From: Lepiota brunneoincarnata
Taxonomy: Eukaryota; Basidiomycota; Agaricomycetes; Agaricales; Agaricaceae
Length of the DNA stretch: 64,000 nucleotides
Reading direction: 5' to 3'
Assembly: GCA_023014365.1 (NCBI GenBank)
Contig: JAEBUN010000007.1
Span: forward strand, 682,001 to 746,000
Positions 33,647 through 45,296 of the stretch are shown here, in pieces. Each line of letters starts with the position of its first letter. Position 1 is the stretch's first letter. A model generated the notes under the pieces. The model had not been told where the DNA came from and did no database searches. It saw only the letters and a program-made list of their open reading frames with translations. A program made the translations under genes and the position numbers.

Positions 33647-36600
33647 ATGGCCATCACCACCCTGATAGACTCAGGAGCCCAAGGGAACTTTATCTCCCAC
33701 AAAGTCATTGAATGACATGGTTATCAAACCAAATGGCTGGACCAACCAATCCCTCTCAGCAACATTGATGGAACTGACAATCAGCATGGCAAGATCCATG
33801 AATATATCAAAATCAGAACCATCATTGATGGAAGAGATTGCACGCTAGAAGTGTATGTTACAAACACTGGTGAGAAAGATCTCATCATCAGATTTCCCTG
33901 GTTGGAACAATACAACCCCGACATCAACTGGAAAACCAAGATATTCTCTTGGAAACCCCAAATCGATCACCAAGACTTTTCCAAACTCCTCAGAACCCTA
34001 CAATGACCTGTCGAACTCAACTCCATCACCATGGACATAATGACTGGAAAAACCTCCCAACCTGAGGACAACCCAGAAGAATACATCAACCTTTCAAATG
34101 TTGACCTTGACACCTTCTCTTTAGAAAGAGAAATGAACCTGATGCTTCTAACCCCATTAGAAGTAAATGCCAAAGCAACACATGCCACAATACTCCACAA
34201 TGAGCAACACAATCTGACAAAATTGGCAAATCAAAAAGGAAAACAACCAGAATCAAACAAGGAACCACCCAAGATTCCTCAAAGATTTGCCTGATGGGCT
34301 AAAATATTCAACAAGAAAGCCTCCAAACAATTCCCACCATCAAGAACATTTGATCATGAAATCGAACTAAAACTGACATTTGAAGCAAAATCAATGAAAC
34401 CTTATCAAGTGGCACCTGCCAAAGAAAAAGCACTAAAAGAATTCATAGACAAAAACCTCTGAAAAGGGTACATCCACCCCTCAAAATCCCCTATGGCATC
34501 ACCATTTTTCTTTGTTGCCAAGAAAGGAGGAGACCTCTGACCCTGCCAAGACTATCATTATCTAAACAATCACACAATCAAAAATGCATACCCAATCCCC
34601 ATGATCTCTTCAATCATGGATAAACTCAAAGGAGCTAAGTATTTCACTAAGCTTGATGTCCACTTAGGATACAATAATGTCAGAATCAAAGATGGCAATC
34701 AATGGAAAGCAGTGTTCAAGACTGCTATGGGTCTTTTCAAACCAACTGTGATGTTTTTTGGACTTTGCAACAGTCCCACAACATTCCAACATATGATGGA
34801 CATGTTATTCTCCAAAATAATGGAGAAAGGAGGAATCATCATCTATATGGATGATATCTTAATCTACAGTAAAACCCAAGAAGAAACCGACTGACTTACA
34901 GAAAAAGTACTGCAAATCCTGCAGGAAAACAACCTCTACCTCAAAATGGAGAAATGCAAGTTCAACAAACAACAACTCAAATATCTTGGCATGATCATCA
35001 TGCCTGACAAAATCAAACTGGATCCCAGAAAACTCAAGGGAATAGAAGACTGGCCAGTGCTGAAAACAGTCTGACACATTCGGAAATTCATTGGATTCTG
35101 CAACTTCTATCAGAAGTTCATCTGCAATTACTCCTACCACACCAAACCCCTTAACCAACTCCTATCCAAATCAAACAAATTTGAATGGAAAGAAGAACAA
35201 CAAAAAGTGTTTGAAATGCTCAAGAACAAATTCCTAAAGGAACCGGTACTCCTCATGCCCAACTCCACAAAACCCTTTGAGATAGAAGCCAATGCTTCCA
35301 CATTTGCATCAGGAGCTGTCCTATATCAACACAATATCAACAGAATATGGAAACCCATATCATTCTATTCAAAGATGTTCAGACCAGCAGAATGCAACTA
35401 TGACATCTATGACAGGGAACTCCTTGCTATTATCTGAGCCCTTGAAGAATGGCACCACTACCTCCTTGGCAGCCCCCATACCATCTGTATCAGAATGGAT
35501 TACCAAAACCTCACATACTGGCATAAACCCCAGAAAATCAACCACCAACAAGCATGATGGGTCCAGACCCTCGCCAACTACAACTTCAAACTAGAACACA
35601 TCCCAGGATTGAAGATCCCTGCACCAGATGCTCTATCAAGACATCCAGACCACATCCCTGATGAGGACAACAATAACGAAGATGTTACCATGCTTCCAGA
35701 CAACCTCTTTGTTGCCACAAACAACTTAGAAGATCAAAACATGATCACAGTACTCCCAGAACACCTCTTTATTGCCACCGTTGATATGGAACTCCAAGAA
35801 AGAATAGCAGAATCACCCAAATACAATGCTAGAACCACCAAAGTGTTCAAACTCCTGAAGGAACCCCATCCTAACACTGCCAATAAAGACTTTGGAACAG
35901 TCCCAACCCCAAACGGTCCACTCCTCATGTTCCAAGAACATGTCATCATCCCAGAAGACTTCCAACTCAGATGCAATGTCATTACAAGATACCACGACCA
36001 CCCTACACGTAGCCACCCTGGAGAACAGGAAACATACTGCCTCACCAAGAAAGAAGTATATTGGCTAGGAATGTCAACATTCATAAAGAACTACATCAAA
36101 GGCTGTCCAGAGTGTCAGCAACACAAAATCATTTGACAACTGGACCATGCTCTGATTCAACCTATTCAACCAGCATCCTCACTATGCCCATTTAGCCAGA
36201 TCTCCTGGGACCTAATCACTGGCCTCCTGCCATCCATGGGAAACAATGCCATATTGTCCATAGTGGACCATGGCCTTACAAAGGGGGTAAATTTCATCCC
36301 TACATCAGAAAACACCACAGCCAATGACATTGGAAGACTTCTCATTGAGAAAGTATTCACAAAATACAGCCTCCCTGACAAAATCATATCAGACAGAGAC
36401 CCTAGATTTACTGCCCAATCCCTCAGATAACTAGCAAAATGACTAAACATCAAACAAGCCTTCTCCACCACCTATCATCCACAAACAGATGGAATGACTG
36501 AATGATGCAACCAAGAAATAGAAACCTATCTATCAATATACTGCACCAGAAACACTCCCAATCCTTGAATTCTCCCACAACTCCAAAACACATGCCAAAA

Positions 36601-37287
36601 ATCAAAAATCCCCTTTCAAACTCATCATGGGATACAACCCTCCAGGCAATCCCCACCATCATGGAAACATCAAACTTTCCATCAGTAGATGATTGCATCA
36701 GACTTCTAGACAACACCCAAAAAGAAGCACATGCTGCCCATCAAATAGCTGCCAATATTATGAAACAAAGAAGCAGAAGAACTGCCAAACCCCTTGAAAC
36801 ACTTCAGAAAGTATGGCTAGAAGCCAAGAACCTCAAACTTCCATTCCAATCACAAAAAATATCCCCGAAACAACTAGGACCATTTATCATTAAAGAAGTC
36901 CTGTCACCAATGACATACAAACTCCAACTTCCAATCAAATGGAAGATACACCCAGTATTCCATTGAAACCTTCTCACCCCATTCAACAAAACAGAAGCAT
37001 ATGGATCTTATCCAACACCACCACCACCTGACATCATCAATGAAGAAGAAGAATATTAAATCAAAACTATCCTCAATCACCACCAATATTGCAGAAAACT
37101 ACAATACTACATCAAATGGAAAGGATACTCCCACACGGAGAACAAATGGATCACCAATGAAACACTCTGCACAAACATCAAAGAATACTTAACCAAGTAT
37201 AAAGAAGCCCATGGAATTCCCCAGAAAGATCAGGAACCCACCAGAACCTACCAGAAACAACTTTGCTCCCACACCAAAACAATTTAA
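33647..37287 (+). pseudogene. pol: Element C pol (protease to chromodomain, decayed)
   Basis: Protease TLIDSGAQGNFISH is near 33658. RT contains [15 protein letters not shown] near 34635 and [10 protein letters not shown] near 34845. RNase H runs to about 35560, the H2C2 zinc region ends CPECQQHK near 36110, and the integrase core has ISDRDPRFTAQS near 36400 with TDGMTE-stop near 36490. The chromodomain is YYIKWKGYSHTENKW near 37110. About 17 bp is missing near 36545 relative to element A and later bases are in another frame. Stops are mostly TGA. Domain content is the same as in element A. Confidence 0.9.
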
Positions 37288-37289
37288 AA

Positions 37290-38736
37290 ATGCCCATAAA
37301 CCTCAACCTCACTCATCCCCAAACCACTCCCCCCTTCTCCACAACACCTTCCCCCACCTCCTCATCATCTTCAGTTATCATCATCAATGACCAGGACATC
37401 AAACATACAACACTTCAAACAACTCCCATTCCGGCCCCATCTCCCCACACCCCCTCTCACACCTTTGCCACTGCCTACACCCTCAATAGAGACAAGACCC
37501 CCAACCCCAATGCCACCCCAGAACCCACAGCCGCCCCAGCTGCCTCCCTTAGATTCCACTCAGCTGGAGTATGACCACAGAGATCAGATCACCCTTCTAA
37601 TGGAGATCTGTGTGAGGCTGCCACCAGCCGAACCTTTACTAATAGATTGGAACAATCTCCAATTTCAGAATACAACTGACAACTCTGGGCTGATTATACC
37701 CACCACATACGACAGACTAAGGCTCTTGCTGCTGCATACAATATGCAACAAGCCTGGGCAGAATCACTTGAGGAACTTCTCAGGACACAATCAAGCCTCA
37801 TGTCCAAGGTGTCAAAGAATATACCCAAACAAGACAAGGTATATTCCTCGAAGCCCCCCACCACAACTGTCTCCTCCACTGCCACAATTACCCCTACCCC
37901 TATCTCCACCACCACTCCCAATAAGGGAAAGAAACCCACCAACCCCAGAAACCTATTCAGACGTCTCACCCCCACCAGAAACACCACCCACACCATTGCC
38001 AATAACAACATCCCAGTTTGGAACTCCCCCAATCCCATTCACACACAAACCAACCCCAGAACCACTGACAGGTCAGTCTGTATTCAATGCAGACACACCG
38101 GACATTGGGCTATGGACTGCCCACAATTTGCCTGTCTTGGATGCAAGCAGTACGCTCCAGGACATTACTCATATGACTGTATCAAATACAGATGCTCCCA
38201 CTGGGCTGTTTTCCAACTGTGCCATAAATAGACCAAATGTCCAGCTCGAAAGACTAGACACACCCCCTACTCCAGAAACCCAACAACCCAACCTTTGATG
38301 ACCCCCACAACTCATAATTGATACATCAACCTCACCCACAATGACTACTATGAGGAATGTTACAACAAGGTTGCTGAATTGAACATCACAGGAGAACCAT
38401 GCAGTGCCTTCTGAAGAAAACCAAATTACCCCACCAGAAGAAAGAATAGAAAGTCCCCATTTCAGATGATTTCTTTATAACATATTTTACCCAGAACAAC
38501 CCCCATCCCCAGAAACCGCCACTGCCCTCAACCTCCACAGAACTCCTACACCCACCTTTTCTCCCATCATTCCCCCTCAACCAGACTTTACCAAACACCC
38601 CCAAATTGAATACTACAAACCCTACTACCTTGCCAAATATCCAGAAGAAGGAAATTAACAAGTTGTGATGGAAAATAACTCTCGAAACAAACCTAATGTT
38701 ATCAGAATTCTATATCAGAAGGATGGTTATGTTTAG
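37290..38736 (+). pseudogene. Element C ORF3 with tandem CCHC knuckles, two overlapping frames
   Basis: ATG 37290 opens MPINLNLTHPQ, three bases after the pol stop. The same frame later carries a helical segment (QQAWAESLEELLRTQ) and two knuckles, CIQCRHTGHWAMDC and CLGCKQYAPGHYSYDC (about 38080-38180). The frame one base ahead is open from 37387 to 38298 and then, after two stops, encodes a C-terminal part (PSEENQITPPEERIESPHF, YYKPYYLAKYPEEGN) ending VIRILYQKDGYV in the 3' LTR. Both frames are also present in element A. The role is unknown; RNA or DNA binding is suggested only by the knuckles. Confidence 0.65.
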
Positions 38737-39755
38737 CCTACTCTCTCACATCAAATGTCACTATGAAACAATCAGTAGTGTACATTAGAAGGACTATATT
38801 TAGCTTATGCCTCATTTCCTTATCTCTGACTCATAGTTACTCAGGTCCATCCATTTATAGTAGGAGCATAGCCACACTTAGTATTATATAAGGATACAGT
38901 ACATTACTATGTATCCTTATCTTATGTTAGAGCCGGTGCGGGTCGGAACCGAAGCGGAGGGTCGGGGTGGTATCCTTGGTATAAGGTAACCGGGGGACGG
39001 GACGACGTCAGTACGTAGACGGCGGGACCGAGGCGGAGTACTTCGGGCAGAGAGTGGACTTGCGGCCTCAGCTTATGTGCTGTGCCCTCCTACTGTCCGA
39101 GTCCGTATTTCAGGAAGTCGGGGCCGAAGCGGAGCGAGGCAGAGAGAGAGGAGGATAGGGAACAGGGGACTGGTCCGCTGCTCGATTCGATTATCAGACT
39201 GAGGAGTACAAGCCAAGTGCCTACGGTATATATACTACTAGCTCGACGAATTATGACTCGTACTGACTACGTGCGGAGCGAAGCGGAGACCCATATGGTT
39301 ACAAGCAGATTACGAATAATTTCGAATGGAATGGAGACCGGTACGGGTATGGAGACTGGTAATGTATTCTGATTACGGACGGAGAATGGAGAACTGGACA
39401 ATGGGAGCACCGAGGGTCAGGTGATCGTGGCACGTGTAGAGGTAGGTCGCGTGATCGGGGCGAAGGGTTGCGGTCGGAGCCAGTCGGGGCTGAGTCGGAG
39501 GGCATAGGGTTGTCGTGTGGAGCACACGTGGAGTCGAGAAGCCGAAGCCTAATGGTTAAGCTCTAGGTTTGGTGTGGATATGACATCTTAGTGTTATACA
39601 GTTCTTGCCTCCTATACCTCTTTGCCCATAAACCAGCTGGACTTATAGTGCTCCATCATCTCCAAGTCACGCCTAGTAGGACAAGACCAAGTCTGTATAG
39701 ACATCTTGCCTCAAATGCCGTGCTACTCAAGAGTGAACCCCTAACCCAGGTAATA
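38697..39755 (+). repeat. 3' LTR of element C, split by a solo LTR
   Basis: TGTTATCAGAATTC at 38697, interrupted at 38925-39585, ends CAGGTAATA at 39755 (TAACA with one transition). Without the insertion and its TSD the length is about 393 bp, the same as the 5' LTR. The following CCTCC matches the left flank of the 5' LTR. Confidence 0.92.
38925..39585. mobile_element. Solo LTR, family G, CpG-rich copy
   Basis: 661 bp from TGTTAGAGCCGGTGCGG to GTGGATATGACA, flanked by TCTTA (38920-38924, 39586-39590). A second, CpG-depleted copy lies at 51115-51779. Short open frames inside are not conserved as genes. The high CpG content marks this as the youngest copy in the window. Confidence 0.93.
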
Positions 39756-42700
39756 CCTCCAGGCATACAGAACAATAATATTAACATTACTGAAGTAGTG
39801 GATCCTACCAAAGCACTTGAAGAAGCACAAATGTTTGAATCCATTGAGGCATCAGCCAAGAATGAAAATGATGAAGATTTGAACTTGATTGAATTAGGAA
39901 TGATAGCCATAGATCTCTCAACCAAGATAAATTCAGATAATGATCTGTACTTTGAGACTAATGATAATGACACTTGCCTCATGGAAGTAAATGAGGCATC
40001 TGATCATAGCTCTATGCCTAGCCTAATTGCTGTTTCAAACTCAGATGACTCAAGTGAAATCAATGAAGAGATAGAAGTAGTCAAGGTATCTGACAATGAG
40101 TATATCTCAGTCACCCAAGATTCACACATATATGAAGAACTTCATAAGAAACCTTTGATTGACAACCATGCAAGGGTTGCTAACTAGTTAAAGAACATGG
40201 AACATCCAGAGTCCCTGTACATTAATTCATTGAGCCAGAACCACTGATCCAGAGAAAAGACTAAACCCATAATGCAAGAAAAACTAATGTGGATCATCAA
40301 TGAATTCTTACCTAATGAATGGAACTTTAAAGTGAAGAACAGCTATACAGACAAGGCCATCAAACTTTATATAAGCTCTACCAAACATTGGGGATATCTA
40401 AAAATTCAACATGAATTTGTAAAGACCTGGAAACCATCCTCAATTGCACAGTATCTACTGCAGAAAATATATTCTGCTACCCACAGTTTAATACCTAACG
40501 CTTTACTTGAAAAGATTTTCTACATATAAGGGACTTTGTCTTGACAATGAAGACTTCTATTTGCTATGAGCAAAATGTATTTTAGAGGGACACCATCAAG
40601 ACTCACTAAGCTTAAGTTATTTAGTGAATATCCATAGATGAGGTTGATTCAAGCTTAACTGTTGTAAAAATCTTGTAATTGTCAGAGACAAACAGACTGA
40701 ATTGACTGAAGTGCTAGAATATAAGAATTTGACAACCAACTATTTCAATCTATTTAATTGGTTTAATAAACATTGCAACCAGAGGATGAACCAGTATAAT
40801 GAACAATATGACACCTCTGACTTTTAGGTGTCAATCAGAGAATCTAGATCTGATTTAAAGGAAGAAACTGATCTTATTGCCATAAAAATTAATAATGTGG
40901 ATATGAAGAGGAACAAGCAACAAGATATCCAACAGAATTCAATTATTCCAAAATCTGTCACAAGATCAATTCTGGAACCCATTATTTTGGTTACAGCAAT
41001 CAATGGGCATCTGGCTAAAGCACTGCTAGACTCTGGCTCTTTGGGAGACTTCATTTCAAGTAACATAGCCTAACAACTTGGGGCACAAATAAAAGAACTT
41101 GGAAACCCCATTAATTTACAACTAGCAGTACAGGGATCCAGATCTAAAGTGAACTATGGAGCTATAGTCAATTTCAAGTATCAATCTATTAAAGAGCAAT
41201 GGTATTTTGACATAACCAACTTATCCAACTATGATTTAATTTTGGGAACATCATTCTTGAATCAACATCAAGTAACTATGTGTTTATGCCCTTGATCTAT
41301 AATAATTGGGAGCACCACACCTAAAGAACTACAAGGCTGTAAAGTCTCTCATTTGGGGAGCAAATCTATTAATGTAACTATACACTCATCAGAATCCATC
41401 CAGAAACAATTAATATCATATAGTAAGAAGATCTGCCAAGATGCAATGAGTACTCCCCTGCCCCCACTTTGAGATATCAATCATGAGATTCTGCTTATTG
41501 AACCAAGCAAAAGATATCATTGGTGACCATCTAAATGTCCAGATGCACTTCAAGAGCAGTGGAACAAAAAGAAAGAATCTTACATTAAGAGTGGATGGTG
41601 GATAGTGAGGCCAGCATCAAATGCTGTACCAATGCTTTTGATCCCAAAATTTAATAGACCACAAGGAGAACCTTTGAAGTTGAGAACTGTCATTGATTTA
41701 CAAGAAAGGAACTCCAACACACAAAAGCTTACATGTCCATTACCCAATATAGAGTCTATTTTACAGAGAGTTGCAAATGCTAAATTTAAATCAATTATTG
41801 ATTTAGCAGATGCATATGAACCAATCTGAGTGCATCCAGAGCATATAGAGCAAACTGCTATGGCAACTCCAAGTGGAACAATGCTCAGTGCAGTTATGCA
41901 GCAAGGTGATTGTAATGCACCTGCAACATTCCAAATGATTATGTATGACATACATCTTTGCTCTGTATATTGGAGATTTTGTGGAAGTATACCTGGATGA
42001 TATAATTGTTCATTTGGAGAGTTTGAAAGATCACATAAAACATATTGAAATAATCATTGACATACTTGAATGTGAAAAATTCTATGTAAGCAAGAAAAAG
42101 CTATGCTTTATAGTGAATAAAATGAAACTGTTGGGCCAGATCATTGATTCTAATGGAATTAGAATGGATCCAGATAAAGTAGATGTACTAGTACAGTAGA
42201 AGATGCCCACAAACAAGGAATTATTACAAGGATTTCTTGGTTCTGCAGGATATTTAGCAGATGATATAGACTGAATTAGGATCCCGATGGGCATCTTATC
42301 TCAAATCACAGGCAGCACTGTGCCATTTAGGTGGGGATACACTAAACAGTGTGCATTTGAAGATATTAAAGAAAAAGCTCTATCTCACAAGAATCATCAT
42401 TGGAAGCCACTGTCATATGAAAAGGATGCAGATCCAATCAATGTTATCACTGACAGATGCATTAGCAGGATTGGTAGCATAATTAGCCAAGGAAAAGATT
42501 GGAAAACTGTGACAGTAGCAGCATTTTATTCAGTAAAACTAAACCCAGCACAACAAAACTACCCAGTTCATGAAATAGAAGTGTTTGCTGGTGTAGAAAC
42601 CATGATGTGACACAGAGATATATTGCAAGGTACAAAATTTAGGTAGTTCACAGACCATAAAGGCCTTGTAAATTTATTAAAACAGAAGAACTTGTCCAGA

Positions 42701-43823
42701 TGACAAGCAAGATGGATCAAAACATTATCAAGCTTCGGTTTTGAGATAATTTATGTTCTGGGATCTGACTGATGCATTATCAAGGTTGTATTCTAATGAG
42801 CAATTGGATACAACAAGGTCAAGAAGTGAATATACTTACTATGACATACAAGATAAGAAAAACAAAGATGCCAAATCAATTCTTACAGTTACTAGACAGC
42901 AAGTGAAAGAACAACTTTCTTCCCCACTGAAAAGAAAGAAGGGCTGGAGTAACCAACAAAATCAAAAAATGAAGCCAGAAGCTGAAAGAGAAAAGCCAAA
43001 AGCTAAGGAAGAAATTGAGAAGTTGACAGTTAAGTTGCCAGCTTGTAAACAACAAATGAGCAGGCCACCAAGTCAATTGACTCTAAAAATACCAGCCGAA
43101 ATGACTAAGGAGCCAGATATATGTAAGCAAAAATGTGCCACAGTCAAAGGGTGAGGAGTTTATTACTCCACCATCACTGACTGAAGCATTAAAACAATAT
43201 GGTGAGGGATTAAACATATCTGACAGTGTAAGAGACCAATATACTGAAGATAAAATGTTTAAAAACATTACCAGTCACCCAAAATAATACAAGAACTTCA
43301 CTTATGAAGAGGGATTGATATATCTGGTATCTAATGGCAACAAATAGTTATGTATTCCAAACATACAGAAAGACAACCAAAATATCCACAAAATTATAAT
43401 TGCAGAAGCTCACTCATTATTAGCACATTTTGGAACTTATAAAACCTTAATGTATTTAAGGGATTATGTATGGTGGAAAACCATAGCAAAAGATGTTGCT
43501 ATGTATTGCAATACATGCATGGTCTGTAAGTGAAGTAAAGTGACCAACCATGCTCCATATAGCCTGTTGGAGCCACTCAAGGTACCATTGACTCTTTGGG
43601 AAAACATTGGTGTCAATTTTTTAGGACCTTTACCTAAATCTAAAGATCAAGACTCAGTATATGATACAATTACCATGGTAATTGATCAACTCACCAGAAT
43701 GGTTCATTTAATTCCCAGCAGACAAGAATCCAAAGCTCATGAAATAGCTGAGCTTTTATTTAGTGAGATATACAAGTTACATGGACTTCCGAAGTCAATT
43801 GTAAGTGATCAAGACACATTATT
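39756..43823 (+). pseudogene. pol: Element E pol, protease to integrase core (decayed)
   Basis: Continues the element E frame after element C. An acidic linker (to about 40190) and an unrecognised segment (40272-40529) precede the protease (HLAKALLDSGSLGDFIS near 41020). RT is at about 41600-42200 (FKSIIDLADAYEPI, then VYLDDIIVHLES near 41980). RNase H lies to about 42770, the integrase zinc region near 43400-43530 (HSLLAHFGTYKTLMYLRD, CNTCMVCK), and the core start near 43600 (DTITMVIDQLTRMVHLIP, KSIVSDQDTLF). A solo LTR cuts it at 43824. Frameshifts and stops are frequent. Confidence 0.88.
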
Positions 43824-44255
43824 TGTTAGGGCAACCTGTGAGTGCTCAGGCAGCTCTGGGAGCTGAAGTGACACTGCAGGGAAATCCTAAGTGATATTAG
43901 ACTATGAGTTATGTACAGGACACATACCTGTGGGGAAATCCTAAGAGAATAGGATGAGGAAACCCCTGCAGGCAAAAACTAGGTATATACCTAACTTATA
44001 TAATCAATATAAATTGGACCAGGCTTAGCTGTGATGTCTGGGTGTTACACAGGACCCAGTGTGGTTGAAACAAATGTGGGGAGTGAACATGACAGTCTAG
44101 AGTCTGTAGAAATGAGAGGGAATGAGGGAGGGTTTTATCTGGATAGTGAGGAGTGTAAGTGTTTGAAAGGAGGGATATATAGTGCATTGGGGGGCCCAGG
44201 GGTGTCAATAGGGTTGGTGGAGGTACTACTGGGGTGTTTGGAGTGTCCCCTTACA
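43824..44255. mobile_element. Solo LTR in element E integrase
   Basis: 432 bp from TGTTAGGGCAACC to GTGTCCCCTTACA, flanked by TTATT (43819-43823, 44256-44260). Excision joins SDQDTLF to TSTFWKHL in frame, as expected for an integrase core. The ends are similar to family H in reverse orientation, but the interior differs. Confidence 0.9.
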
Positions 44256-44260
44256 TTATT

Positions 44261-45218
44261 TACAAGTACCTTCTGGAAACATCTACATCAGCTAGTGGGC
44301 ACCCATTTGCACATGTCAAGTGCTTACCATCTGGAATCTGATGGTTCAACTGAACAAGCCAATCATACAGTAACTCAGATGTTAAGGCAATGTTTAGACC
44401 CTGAACAAAAAACCTGGGTATCTAAACTACCAGCAATCAAGTTTGTGATTAATTCAGCTAGATCTGAAGTCACAGGATATGCCTTATTCTTCCTAAACTA
44501 CAGCTGAATGCCCCATTCTCTTATTTGGAATAAAAGTCCAGAAAATGAAGAGTTTCTGGGTATTCAGAAGTTTACAGAAATTTTAAAAGTCACTATCATG
44601 GTGGCTCATGACAGTATTCTATCTCACTGAATAAAGGAGATTAGAACTGCAAATAAATAACAAAGTCCATCTCCTTTTAACATAGGAGATTTAGTATATA
44701 TGTCAACAAAGAATATTTCTATTCCTAAGGGACAAGCACAAAAATTTGTACCAAAATTCATAGGTCCATATCCAATTATCCAATTCTTCAGAAATAATTT
44801 GTTTAAACTTGTATTGTCAAAAGAATTAAAACAGTGAGGAATTCATGACATTTTCCATGCATCATTGCTTAAAATACATGTCTCTAATGATGATAGATTG
44901 TTCTCTGGTCATTTAGATTCACAGATTTGGGATATAAAGGACCCAAGTAAAGAATGGGCTGTAGAACAAATACGGTCCCACTCTGGAAACAAGAGAAATG
45001 TCCTATTTGAAGTTGAATGGAAATCTGGAGACATTACATGTCTCCCTTATTCAAAAATAGATCACCTAACTATAACAGATCAATATTTAGAAGCCATAGG
45101 GGTAAAGACAATTGATAAGTTACATACTGGAAACAAAATGGTAAATGAAACCAATGACCAAATTTTGTTAGGAGCTTTGACTCCTGAAACATCTGAACAT
45201 ATTATAAGCAAACCTTGA
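44261..45218 (+). pseudogene. pol: Element E pol, integrase C-terminal part
   Basis: Resumes FWKHLHQLVGTHLHMSSAYH, with catalytic glutamate in ESDGSTEQANH near 44340. A C-terminal domain follows (IGDLVYMSTK; FHASLLKIHV). The last part (SKEWAVEQIRSHSGNKRN, LFEVEWKSGD near 45010) has the beta-strand pattern of a chromodomain-like module, but it is divergent. Three or four stops interrupt it; the final TGA is at 45216-45218. Confidence 0.82.
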
Positions 45219-45296
45219 AATACAACTCACTTCATAATCTCCCTCTTCCTCCTCCCCATTTATTTCATCTGGAATGAGATTTTTTGGCTCTACACC

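Larger units (their letters stand above)
19495..39755 (+). mobile_element. Ty3/gypsy chromovirus-type element C (family A/C)
   Basis: 5' LTR 19495-19887, 3' LTR 38697-39755 (itself interrupted), flanked by CCTCC (19490-19494 and directly after the 3' LTR end). Nested inside are element D (20059-26331), a solo LTR (27135-27454), a copia element (28087-32977) and a solo LTR (38925-39585). With these and their TSDs removed C is about 8.1 kb, equal to element A after the same correction. gag, pol and ORF3 correspond to those of A. Element E's gag frame reads through the join when C is excised (QKPP then GIQNNN). Confidence 0.93.

Noticed and set aside
39082..39505. Open frames of 68-96 codons inside the solo LTR at 38925-39585
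   Set aside because: They are not preserved in the second copy (51115-51779), and their composition reflects CpG-rich LTR sequence.
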